Assembly (NCBI GenBank): GCA_022605405.1
Contig: JABYQQ010000003.1
Span: 2,666,001-2,730,000, forward strand
Direction of reading: 5' to 3'
Source: Earliella scabrosa
Taxonomy: Eukaryota > Basidiomycota > Agaricomycetes > Polyporales > Polyporaceae
Length of the DNA stretch: 64,000 bases
Shown here piece by piece: positions 37,517 through 48,892 of this stretch. The notes under the pieces were generated by a model. The model had not been told where the DNA came from. It saw only the letters and a list, made by a program, of their open reading frames with translations, and made no database searches. Numbering within the stretch: position 1 is the stretch's first letter; every line of letters starts with the position of its first letter. The position numbers and the translations under genes were made by a program.

Positions 37517-40500
37517 ATGTCGCTGAGCAGCCTCACAAAACGTTTTCGCAGATCCCGATCAAAGGCGAGCCAAGATCGCGGCGATGACTCTTCCACCTCT
37601 AGTCGAAGTGCTTCTGGTCCCAGTCGCAGTGCTTCTGAACCGCCCCCGGTCCCGACGCTCGCGAATGGCGTGAACATAGCATCGGCCCCGTTGGTCCAAT
37701 TACCTACGCCGCAACCCACTCCGGTGTCCATGCCTGTTCCTCAATCCCCAATCCCGACATTGTCAATGCCTGTTCCACAATCCCCTAATACCCGGACGGT
37801 GGCAATGCCCTTGCCTCAACCCGCAAACCCGCCGCCTGCGCTCTCGATCTCGACTGCCGTTCCGAGAGCGAACCTTCGTGCTATGGACGCCGGCCTAGCA
37901 GAACTCACGCCGACAGCGCGATCGCGGTTGGATGCTGGGCCGTCCATCACAAGAATGGATCGTGCATTAGACACGATGGGTCAGCGCTCTCACCTCTCGT
38001 TTCGTAATCGATAACGTCTCTTGCTCACTTGTTTGACTGCTAGGGGAAAAGGTCGACAGCCTTGCGCAACAGACCAACGTGCTGATGACCGCCCTGAACA
38101 GCGTTACGCAGAGTCTCGAGCAGTCGGACATTGCCAAAAAGATCGAGCGTGGCATCCAGCGTTTCGCTGACGACATCCCGTGGCTTATGAAGGGCCTCGA
38201 CGAGCTTGCGAGGATACATCCCGCCGTGACCGGTATGTGTCTCCTGTCGTGCCCCACGTAACACTCTGATCTGATGACCCATTACCAGTGGCCGTACTGG
38301 CGTTCAAGGCTGTTTACGCACTTGAGACGACTCGTAGAGAGAACGATCGGCGCATAATGACGCTATACGTCGAAATGAAAGACATGATGATGGTGATGGT
38401 ACAGTAAGCAGAGGCTGCAATACGCGTCGAAACCCAACAGTGACAGTACTTGCCACCAGGCTCAAAGGCGTGGAGAACCGGACACATATCGGTCTCGATG
38501 GGCGCGTCCTTAAGGATCGTTTGGAGGAGCTCGCGGAGAAGACGGCGCGTAACATCCGCAAATGCGCGAACTTCTGCGACACGTTCCTGAAAAAGCGGCT
38601 GCTGATCAAGGTTCTCAAAGGCCCGATTTGGGCGGAGAAGCTTGGCGGGTTCATGACGATGTTTGCCGAGCGCAAGGAGGAATTCCAGTTCGCCCTCGCC
38701 ATGCACACCGCGAACACGCTCTCAGACGTGAAGGCGCAGAATGTCGATATCCAGGCAAAGTATGTGGATGTGTTATATTGGCTCGGGATCGTACTGATAG
38801 CTAAATACCTTCGTTCATTCAGGTTGGACGTCGTCATCGGCCTGTTTGGCCGTTTTGTGAGCGCCGAGGAGCGCAAGATCGCGGCTGAAGTTGAAAGCAA
38901 AGGCGGGATCGCCAAGGTTCGCAAGGACGACGAAGTGCTCAAGTCACTCATTGCACTCGACGTCTCGATGCGCCGAGGGCCAGGAAAAGCTTCCGAAGAC
39001 GTCGAAAAGCCACCCACGAACCCTACCACTGCCAATGCAACCGCTGGCACCCGTCGCCAAGTGAAGCCCACGACGACCAAGAAGTCGCTGACGCTCGAAG
39101 ACCTCAAGATAGAGCTTCGCGAAGACATCGACGATGCGCTGGAGAAGAACTTCGAGATCTTCCTTGGAAAATTCGAGCTGCAGGTCAGTATGCTGCAGAT
39201 CGCGCTGGAGAGGTACATACACTTGGAGAACGACCGAGTGATCAACGCGGTCACGGGCGCCATAACACAAGGGCCGCATACGAGGATAAAGGACCCGGTA
39301 CGCTTTGATGATTACGTTCCAGGCATCGCATACTCATCCTGAGCCTTATAGGACTTGAAGAAGATCTGGCAAGAGATGGTAAGTGGGTATTGCGTGGAGC
39401 AAGCCTCCGGTCTCTCGACATAGACACCTCTTCCTTTCGCACGCGCTCACGTCCCATGCAGAACTGGAGGGGTAACGTGAAAGCTCGGCTTTTCGTGATC
39501 ACGCTGCAAGATCACTATCGCGACCAGTTCGACTTCTCAACAAACAAGGCTCCTAATGAGGCCGTGTCAGGGGATCAATGGGCTCTCGAGTTCCTTAGCG
39601 TTGGCTGGCTGGACCCCATTATGGAGGCTTTTGATGACGACGTATCCGGCTACGTGACGATTGCGGAAGTGAATCGGCTCATGGATATGCGTCCTTCATC
39701 CCTGAGCTGGAGGTGTGTGTCCATGCCTCTCTCTCATCGTGTCCAACCCTCACGCATTCCGTAGTATACCTCACTGGCTCGCCTATTGGGCTGTCGGTAC
39801 TGTGCTACATCATTTACTCGAAGTGATACCTTAGCTTATTTCGCGTCACCAGGCTGGAGATTATCGGCGTCGATGTACATCGGGAAGATCAAGGAACTCC
39901 TGGGTTTCATGAAGAGAATCCGGGATGATATCCTGCCTCGTAACCGCAACGGGTTCTACGAGTACTTCGAGATATGGTGGTGGGTTGCCATGATGATCTC
40001 TGGCGTGGAGCAATCCATCCTCGAAGTCGAAACGCCGGATGTGTCCTTTGAGCGCTTCCAGGAATACGTGGACATGGAAGAGGCTCGTATCAAGCAGAAC
40101 TTGGAGAAAGTCAAATATCACATTGATGCTTCCGACACGCTCGCGCTAATTTTAGGTCCAGGGAGGATGGAGAATGTGAGCTGAGTTCCTGACTTGTCGA
40201 GTGCTACTAGTCCTCATTTTTACCTGGTTCTGCTTGCCCTCAGTCTATCTTCCCTCTGCTCTACCTGCTCCTCCAGAACGACCTGCGCAAGGTCCAAGCA
40301 TCAGTATCTCTAGTTCTTGCGGACAACGAGTTTAACAACTCTCGAGACTCGTTCGTACACATCGCCGCTGCATTTGCTCGCAGATACGCCGAGTTGATCA
40401 GTACGTCCGCATCTGACTGGATTACTGTCACGCTCAACAACATCATTCGCAGCCTTGTTCACCCAGCAGAAGCTCGATCCCATGGTTCAGATCAAGAAGT

Positions 40501-43255
40501 ATGCATCCGGCTTGGTCAGAAATCTCCCAGTTGCACCGGTTCCACCTGTCTCTGACTAGTCCTCATGCAGCTCACGCATTGGCGTCCTGATACGGAATTC
40601 TGGAGGGCTGAGAACGTCACAAGGGTTTTTGACGGATACTTCGCTGGCTCCTGGATAGAACCGCCCAATCTTGAAGGGATCGAGATCAACAAGAATTCGC
40701 CATTCGATACCTCCCTTTACGACACTGTGGACGAGGAGACCGAAGAGGACCTGCTCGCGCCGGAGCCCTATCGAGCATTGTAAGCGTTCCCCGCTCTTTC
40801 CGGTAGCGTGTGTGCCCTTCTCAACAACCTACCATTATACTAGCCTGGGCAAGTGGAGTGGGTTCGCCTACGACTTTTACCGCTATCCGGTCCGTACTAT
40901 GCTCTCTCTCCACTTCCACTACAGCAATGCCGAGGAGCGGTCTTTCTGTGCGTCTGGCACTGAGTTCGACGGGGACTCGTATGAGGTGGTCGGAACATAT
41001 AGCGAAGAAGAAGATGGCCTGCATCTCGTGTGGACGATGTCCTATCCCGGAGACTTCGCGCGACAATACCGCGGCAGGGTCGTGGACGAATACACAATCA
41101 TCGGCACGCGCGATTCCAACGAGGGCTACGGGGACTGGGAGTTCATCTTGAAGAAGATTCCTCCGGAATTCATGCTCTTCCGCCCGCGGCCTGCGGAGTT
41201 TCAGGAGAACGCGGTCCAGGCGCGATGGAAGTTTGCCCGCGACGCGATCATCTACGACATTCGTCGGAAACGGTGGGACTGGAAGTACTTCGCCGCCCGC
41301 CGGGACGTCCGTAAGGCGTACATCAACCTGCAGAGTCGCAGTGGCGGCCGGACGCTCTTCGACTACCAGGAGCGCTCCAGCCAGGTGTACGGCTCGGCGG
41401 TCCCCAAAGATGTGCAGCTCTACGAGAGCATAGCTAATCATGTCATCAACACAAAGCCTTTGCACAAGTGAGTCTTTTCAGGTTGTCTGCGGCTGAGGCG
41501 TATATTCACTACATTCTCATTCGTATTCGCACCCGCATCCACGTATGATGCAGCGAAGCTCTGAATTGCGCGAATAACCCCAGCGGAACCGTCGGCAACA
41601 GTCACGTCGTCCAAGGGGCGCGGCTGATCTGCCTCACATGCCCGCCGCCCGAGCAGAGCCATTACCAGCAGCTCACGCTCTGCGATGACCCGGAGTGCTA
41701 CATGGTGACCGTCTACCCTCCTCCTCCTGGGACGGAGAGCGACCTGCCCGACGACATGAAGCGTCCGCACTTTCCCTGGCACGACTTTGTCAAGGTCAGG
41801 ACGATCGTGAACCGGCTGGACTGGCCGATGCTCCGCGTGGACGCGATCAACCACCTCAACACCGTGCGCACGTTCCGCTGTCCGCCAGAACGTCCCGCGG
41901 AACCCGGCACTCCTGACACCGCCAGCGCTCCTTTTGCCACCGACTCCGAGGTCGACCTCGCGTGCAATATTCCTCTCCCTGAGAGCCCTCAGACTCCTGA
42001 CGCTCCTCTGTCGGATGGCCCCGGTGAGACAGAAGAGGGGTCACCGGACGTTCAGGAGAAGGGGAGGGATGAGAGGGATGCCGGGTCTAGCCATGGCTCG
42101 GCGGCGGATGTTGACGAACCGCCCGTCGACCCCGAGCAACAGAGGAATGTGGTCGCTCAGGACCAGGAGAGTCAGGGGCAAGAACAAAATGCGATCCAAA
42201 GACTAGACGACGCGGCGGAGATCGAGCAGGACCACGGCGATGTCCGACCTTCCGACGGAGTGGAGGCAAGGGATGACGTCCAGCGTCACATTGATGTGCC
42301 AGCAGACTGCGAACGTGTAAGCGGCGCGAACCTGGGAACTGGACGAGACGAGTCTGGTGCCACACCGGAGCAACATGAGCAGGAACAGAGCGGCTCCTCT
42401 CAGCCGGCGGACGACACTGCGACACCAGGGAGTTTGCCACAGGATGACGCTGGGTTGGAGACAACGAATGGCCCTCTTCCTGATACACAGGCCTCAGAGT
42501 TGGTGCCTGCATCTCCTGCTCCTCCGCCTGCTTCACCGCTCCCTGCTTCGCCCCAGTGGCATGCCTCTACTTACGTTCAACCGCCTCCTGCTTGCCTCGT
42601 ATGCTTGAAACCTTGCTACTTGGACGAATGCTGGTTCTGCTGCCGTTGCAATGGTGCGTCATCCACCTTGACACTCTGTCTGCAAAGCTCACCGCCGTGT
42701 TCATGTCTATCTCAGACTTTCTATGTCGTGATTGCGACCAGAAGATGCTCATCAAGTGCTGGAATTGCGAGAGGCCGTTCCCGCAGCCCGAATGGTACTA
42801 CAGGCACACCGGTCAGTGTTCATATGTGTTCCAATGACAAACCATCTCGTTACTGATATACACCTGCTTGACTAGATGACTTTGTCTGCTACATGTGCGC
42901 TGCGCAGGGCGTGGGTGCCCAGCCTTTGGCAGAAGAAGATCAATGGAAGACCGCGCTCAGACACATCCACACCCATGAAGTCGTCGTCGTAGTGAAACAC
43001 TTCGAACCCGATCTCCCAGAGCCGCCTGAGGTGGAGGAAACGCGGACCGAGCAGCGGCTGGCGAGCCTCGAGGACCGGATCTCGGCCATGGACTCGCGGT
43101 TCGAACAGATGCAGGAACAGCTATCGCAGCTTGATTTGCAGCTCCAGTCGCATTTGTCAAAGTCACACTCTGCGATGGAGAAGTTTACCGAACTGTTGAC
43201 GAGCTTGGTTAGTGGACGAAACCTACACGGGAGTTCGACAGACGCAATGTCGTAG
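37517..43255 (+). CDS. Large EF-hand protein with STAND-like N-terminus and Cys-rich C-terminus, downstream paralogue
   Basis: Tandem duplicate of the gene at 29559 with the same order of parts. It starts MSLSSLTKRFRRSRSKASQ, followed by a Pro-rich linker containing a short internal repeat (SMPVPQSP twice). The helical STAND-like region reads GIQRFADDIPWLMKGLDELA and KVLKGPIWAEKLGGF. The EF-hand loop DDDVSGYVTIAE is at 39633-39668. The beta-rich domain has YPGDFARQYRGR. The acidic linker (about 41900-42560) shares almost nothing with the first copy. The Cys-rich module reads CLVCLKPC, CWFCCRC, CRDC, CWNCERPFPQPEWYY and CYMCA. A coiled coil (ERISAMDSRFEQMQEQL-type heptads) precedes the stop. 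Strong conservation of folded parts against a scrambled linker suggests that both copies are functional. Function unknown. Confidence 0.75.
39352..39378 (+). other. 27-nt micro-exon (DLKKIWQEM), downstream EF-hand paralogue
   Basis: A phase-0 exon of nine codons, preceded by ttatag and followed by gtaagt. Counterpart of the exon at 31349-31375. Confidence 0.75.
39633..39668 (+). other. EF-hand calcium-binding loop
   Basis: Encodes DDDVSGYVTIAE, identical in protein sequence to the loop of the upstream paralogue although codons differ, which indicates purifying selection on the loop. Confidence 0.8.
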
Positions 43256-43502
43256 CCGGTTTATGAGATAAAACATGTCTAGCGTACCTGTAAACCCGCA
43301 CCGTCCAGTCATTTCGATCTTCTACATCGTGCTGGCAGTGTTAGATGTGGTGTCTGAAGTTGCCAAAACGGGAACGACAATCGCTGGCGTTGAGTCGAGC
43401 GCTCCTTCGAACTTCGCAAACTCGTCGCCGAAATGTTGCGGCTTATGACTTTCGCGCCCGCTCCCTCCTGCTGCCCTTCGTCCTCGCCGTCGAGCTGCAA
43501 AC

Positions 43503-46500
43503 ATGGAGGTCGATGACAAGAACATCTCGTACCTTCCCATCCAGCCTCTCCCGACCGTCCAGGTCCCTGCGACCGACTACGACGAGCACCGGGACGCACA
43601 CACGCCTCTGTGCATCGACAATGGCTCGTCGCATCTCCGCTTCGGGTTCTGCACGTCAGACAAGCCGCGCACTGGCATCAATATGGTCGCAAAGTACAAG
43701 GAGCGGAGGACGAACAAGCCGCTGCTATTGTTTGGCGAGGGGATAGATATCGAAGGAGGCGCGAGGTCGCAGGCGAAGACACCATGGGAGGGGGACGTGC
43801 TGCTCAACTTCGACGCGTTGGTGAGCACATATCAGTCTCTGTTTGTATCGCGAGTTGGCAAACACGCGGAATCGCAGGAAAACGCGTTGGACTACGCGTT
43901 CATACACCTCGGGATCGACACACCCACCGTCGACCATCCGATTCTTATGACCGAGCGGTTAGCTTCGCCCTTGCACTCGCGAGCCTGTAAGTCTCAAACG
44001 AACAGCGGGACCGAGTCTCTTGGATACTAATCACCGTCTGCGAATGTTGAATCTAGTGACCTCTGAACTCATGTTTGAGCAATACTCCGTTCCCTCCCTC
44101 GCGCTCTGCGTCGACTCTGTCATGTCCTTCTACCACAACAACCTTCCCTCCCCGCCCGTGCCGTTCCACGGAGATGGTCTTGTCGTCTCATTCAACACCG
44201 CCTCAACATCAGTTGTTCCTATACTGGATGGCCGGGGTCTCATGAGCCACGCGAAGCGGTGAGCACTCTGTACCCTGGCACCGAGGGCATCAGCCTATGT
44301 GACCCCTCGTCACATCTTGGTCAAATCGTGATGAAGGTCCAAATGAATCTCCCATGTAGAGAGGTGTCACATCCTGGATACACGTTGGATACATCAGGCA
44401 TTGAAAGCGTATCCAGGATGTAACACCAAAATTCGAGACATCTTGACAGTAGTCTCAGTTCCGGGGTTGCATCCTACCCGTCTATTAAAAGTCGTGGATT
44501 GCAGCCCACGCGCTTAGTACTGATCCAGGTAGCCGAACGAGGACTTGTCGTCTTCGCAGGCTGACGTGCTCCATAGAGGGCGTTCCACCTCACTCCTCGA
44601 GATTCATTCGAACCCCCGAAAGGAGCTGGGCTGTTTGAATCTCGCGAACGAGGCTTTAGTGGGGAGCGCGAATGGCGGCTCCTCTTCGCGCACCGGCTGG
44701 AAGTCGCGATTGACTCCAGGAGTCACTGGGCGAGTCACTGGCGGCTCACAAGACGATCAGCTCAAAAATGTGTGGATTGTGGTCAAGCGAGTGGTTTGCA
44801 ACCCACGACGTCTCATAGACGGGTGGGTTGCAACCCCGGAATTGAAGTCCCTCATCTCGAATGTTTCCACTATGTGACAGCTAGGAATCATGGCATTGAC
44901 TTTTGGATCGTCATCACGATGTGATCAGAACATGACGGATAGTTACATTGGCCCTGGGGATTTCAACATGCGCTGATCAAGCCGTCCAGGATTAACTGGG
45001 GAGCCATGCAAGCGACGGACTACCTCCTGAAGCTGATCCAGCTCAAGTACCCGACCTTCCCAAGCCGAGTCACGCCCATACAGTGCAATGTACGTCTTTG
45101 TCTTCCATCGAGCCACGCACACTGGTGACGCGGAGCCGCGCTTGCAGTGGATGCTGCAGAACTACTGCGAATTCTCTCCAGACTACACCGCGCTGCTCCG
45201 GCGACTCAAGGACCCGCTCAACCTGCGCGCGTCCGAGCGCATCATCCAGTTCCCGTACACGCTGCCCGTGACCGAGGAGAAGACGGAGGAGGAGCTCGCG
45301 CGGATCGCGGAGCGGAAGAAGGAGCAGGGCCGCAAGCTGCAGGAGCTCGCTGCAAAGTCTCGAATGGAGAAGGTACGCCGCTCAATCTCGTGACATCGTG
45401 ATCACCCGACCGACTGTATCACAGCTGTTGCAGAAGGAGAACGACCTCGCGCACATGCTCAGCGTGCGGGAGCGCCGGGAAGAGGAGACCAAGAAGGAAT
45501 GGGCAGACACCCTGAAAGAAGAGGGCTTCGCGAACGATGCAGCTTTGGACGGCGCGATCAAGAAGCTGGAGAACGACCTGAAGAAGGCCAGGAAGAAGGA
45601 GGCGGACGGCGAGGACCCTGACGTGAGCTGACGCGCCCTGCTCGTCCTGACTTTGGTACTGATCAACATCCAGGACGAGCCCCCGTCCTTCCCATTGGTC
45701 GACGTCCCAGATGAGGAGGTCCGTGACGTCCGCTCCTAGCGCTCATTGCACCTACTGAGAGGATCTCGTAGCTCGACGAGGACGGCCTGAAGGAGAAGAA
45801 GAAGCAGAAGCTGCTCAAGGCCGGGCACGAAGCCCGGGAGCGCGCCAAACGCGAGAAGGAGCGCGAACGGGAGGAGCGCGCGGCGGAGGAGAAGCGGGAG
45901 GAGGCAGAGCGCGACCGCGACCTCTCGGGCTGGGCGGCGAAGCTGCGGCGGGAGCAGGAGGCGATCATGACGCGAATCAAGGAGCGTACAAGGCGCAAGG
46001 CGGCGCTGACGGACAGGAAGAGCGCGGCGTCGCAGGCGAGGATGAAGAGCATCGCAAACCTCGCGGCGGACGACCGCCTGCCCAAGAAGCGGCGCAAGGC
46101 GGGAGGGGGTGCGTGCGGCTGCGGTCTCTGTTGTACGTGTGCGGTGTGCTCACTTTGGATGCAGAGGACATGTTCGGTGCGGACGACGCGGACTGGGCGA
46201 TTTATCGCAAGATCGTGAGTGCCCTCTCTCGTTCACGACTATCGTCAGTTCGCTGATGTGATCCCGAGGCACTTAGAACACGGCCGCGGTGTCTTCGGAC
46301 GAAGAGGATGACCTCGCGAGTCTCCAGGCGGTCGAGCAGAAGCTGCTCGCGTACGACCCGACGTTCACGCAAGAGCACACGCACGCCTCGCTCACATCGC
46401 AGCGCTCCGCGCTCATGTCCGCCTTCCGCCCCCAGTACGAAGAAGGCGACGTGCAAGGTGAGCCCTCCTCCCCCCATGCCCACCCCACTTCTCTTCCCCA

Positions 46501-46949
46501 CCCACTCACGCTCGCGCTCGCCAGGCAAAGCGCGCATCCACCTCAACATCGAGCGCTGGCGCGTCTGCGAGGCCTGGTTCTCGCCCAGCATGGCCGGGGT
46601 CGACTCAGCCGGGCTCGGAGAGGTCCTCCAGACCGTGCTCGCGCGCTTCCCAGACGCAGACAAGGGCCGGCTCGTGCGCAACGTGTTCCTGACGGGCGCA
46701 CCGTCGCAGCTGCCCGGGCTGCGTGATCGCCTGCAGGCGACGCTCCGCCCGATCCTCCCGCCGGAGATGCCGCTCGAGATCGTGCGCGCGGCGGACCCCG
46801 TGCTGGACGCGTGGCGGGGCATGGCGGACTTTGCGAAGACGGACGAGTTTGGGCGGGTGGGCGTGACGAGGGCGGAGTATGAGGAGTGGGGCGGGGAGCG
46901 CGTCAAGCGATGGTGGGGCGGGAACTGGAACGCGTCTGTCCCTATGTGA
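43503..46949 (+). CDS. ARP5: Actin-related protein 5, INO80 chromatin-remodelling subunit
   Basis: The N-terminus MEVDDKNISYLPIQ leads to the actin-fold start (TPLCIDNGSSHLRFGF). Arp5 hallmarks follow: DYAFIHLGID, HPILMTERLASP, LMFEQYSVPSLALCVDSVMS, LDGRGLMSHAKRINWGAMQA and QNYCEFSPDY. A long charged coiled-coil insertion rich in Lys/Glu (about 45280-46110) sits in the middle of the actin fold, as is typical of Arp5, and then the fold resumes (WRVCEAWFSPSMAGVDSAGL, NVFLTGAPSQLPGLRDRL, DAWRGMADFA, EEWGGERVKRWWGGNW). Arp5 with Ies6 couples the INO80 ATPase to nucleosome sliding in the nucleus. All introns are short except 44259-44989 (731 bp), which carries a fold-back element. Estimated about 750 residues, normal for the family. 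Confidence 0.92.
44293..44952. mobile_element. Fold-back (MITE-like) element inside the ARP5 intron
   Basis: The outer 48 bp (44293-44340 against the reverse complement of 44905-44952) match at 34 of 48 positions. Inner arms 44459-44515 and 44785-44841 match at 48 of 57 with no gaps (both begin ttccggggttgc when read inwards). The transcript could fold into a long imperfect hairpin. No transposase is encoded, and flanking duplications are no longer clear, so the insertion is old. The right end reads cagggccaatgt outward-in, which resembles hAT-type termini, but this is weak. Confidence 0.65.
44363..44427. repeat. Nested 19-bp inverted repeat in the fold-back element
   Basis: Arms ggtgtcacatcctggatac (44363-44381) and gtatccaggatgtaacacc (44409-44427) are reverse complements at 18 of 19 positions with a 27-nt loop. 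It lies within the left arm of the larger element. Confidence 0.8.
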
Positions 46950-47370
46950 GCGGACGGGCGTGGTTCTTTCCCCCGTGTTGACTTGCTTAGAGATTGCGGA
47001 TGGTTTGTGTCCTGTCTCTTTGGTCATCAGACGTTTTCTGTGTGCTATACTCACTCCGGGCTGCACATGCCGCGCCAGGGATGTATCACGTCCTGTATAA
47101 ATAAGTAGATTGCTAGAGAAAACAGCGCACGCCCCTCGGCGCGTGTACAGATTCTTCTTCCTGTGTGTGCGAGGAGGGGGCGCGTGGAGGGAGGGAGGCC
47201 GGGGGGTGAGGTAAGGAGGGAGGGAGGAGGAGCGACGGGAGACAGACAACTCCTAACAGCCGTATGTACACTACTGTTGCACAATTCACAAGTGCTGCGC
47301 CTCGCACTCGCACCGTGGAGGGGGAACCGGAGACCGGGGGATGGCAACGGTCGAGGGGGGAGCCGGTCTA
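46950..47370. other. Spacer between convergent ARP5 and SEC4
   Basis: 421 bp holding the 3' ends of two convergent genes. A purine-rich stretch (about 47170-47240, runs of ggagg) lies on the plus strand. No gene. Confidence 0.5.
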
Positions 47371-48450
<1,080 letters not shown>

Positions 48451-48892
48451 GATCTACAAGTCCGTTCCGACAAGTTTGAGTAAGCTGTTGCGGCTCTGCC
48501 GACGCTGAGAACGGTGAAGACGGCGGCGGACGTACAGATAGTCGGGAGGAGAGAGACGAGGTGGCGGGAGGAGGAGCTGCGCGACGTTAACGGCAACCGC
48601 CTCACTGACAGCATAGGCGCCACGTGGCCGTAGCCGATTACGGTAACTCTCCAGGAACGTATGTTCGCGACAGTGCGCTCTTGCATTGATTTCAGAATAT
48701 TGAACGTGAGCAATGACCCTTCGGCTTCGATGACGAAGGCCAGAAGATGACACACGTCTTGTGCTGGAAGACAAGGGTGGCCATTTGCGGGCATAAGGAC
48801 TTATCCGAGAATTGCGGAAAAATCCACGTGGGCGGCCACCGGTGTCCTGCAAATGAGCTCACCGCCACTCTTCCTTAACACCGACCACGACG
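48451..48892. promoter_or_regulatory. Shared divergent promoter region of SEC4 and DOT1
   Basis: 442 bp between two divergent start codons. It presumably drives both genes. I see no unambiguous TATA box. A small plus-strand frame starting at 48854 is out of phase with DOT1 and not supported. Confidence 0.5.

Larger units (their letters stand above)
44259..44989 (+). other. Oversized intron of ARP5 (731 bp)
   Basis: Donor gtgagc after ...gcg-aag-cg and acceptor gtccag before g-att-aac-tgg restore KRINWGAMQA in frame. Every other intron I could place in this gene is under about 75 nt. The extra length is accounted for by the inverted-repeat element at 44293-44952. Confidence 0.85.
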
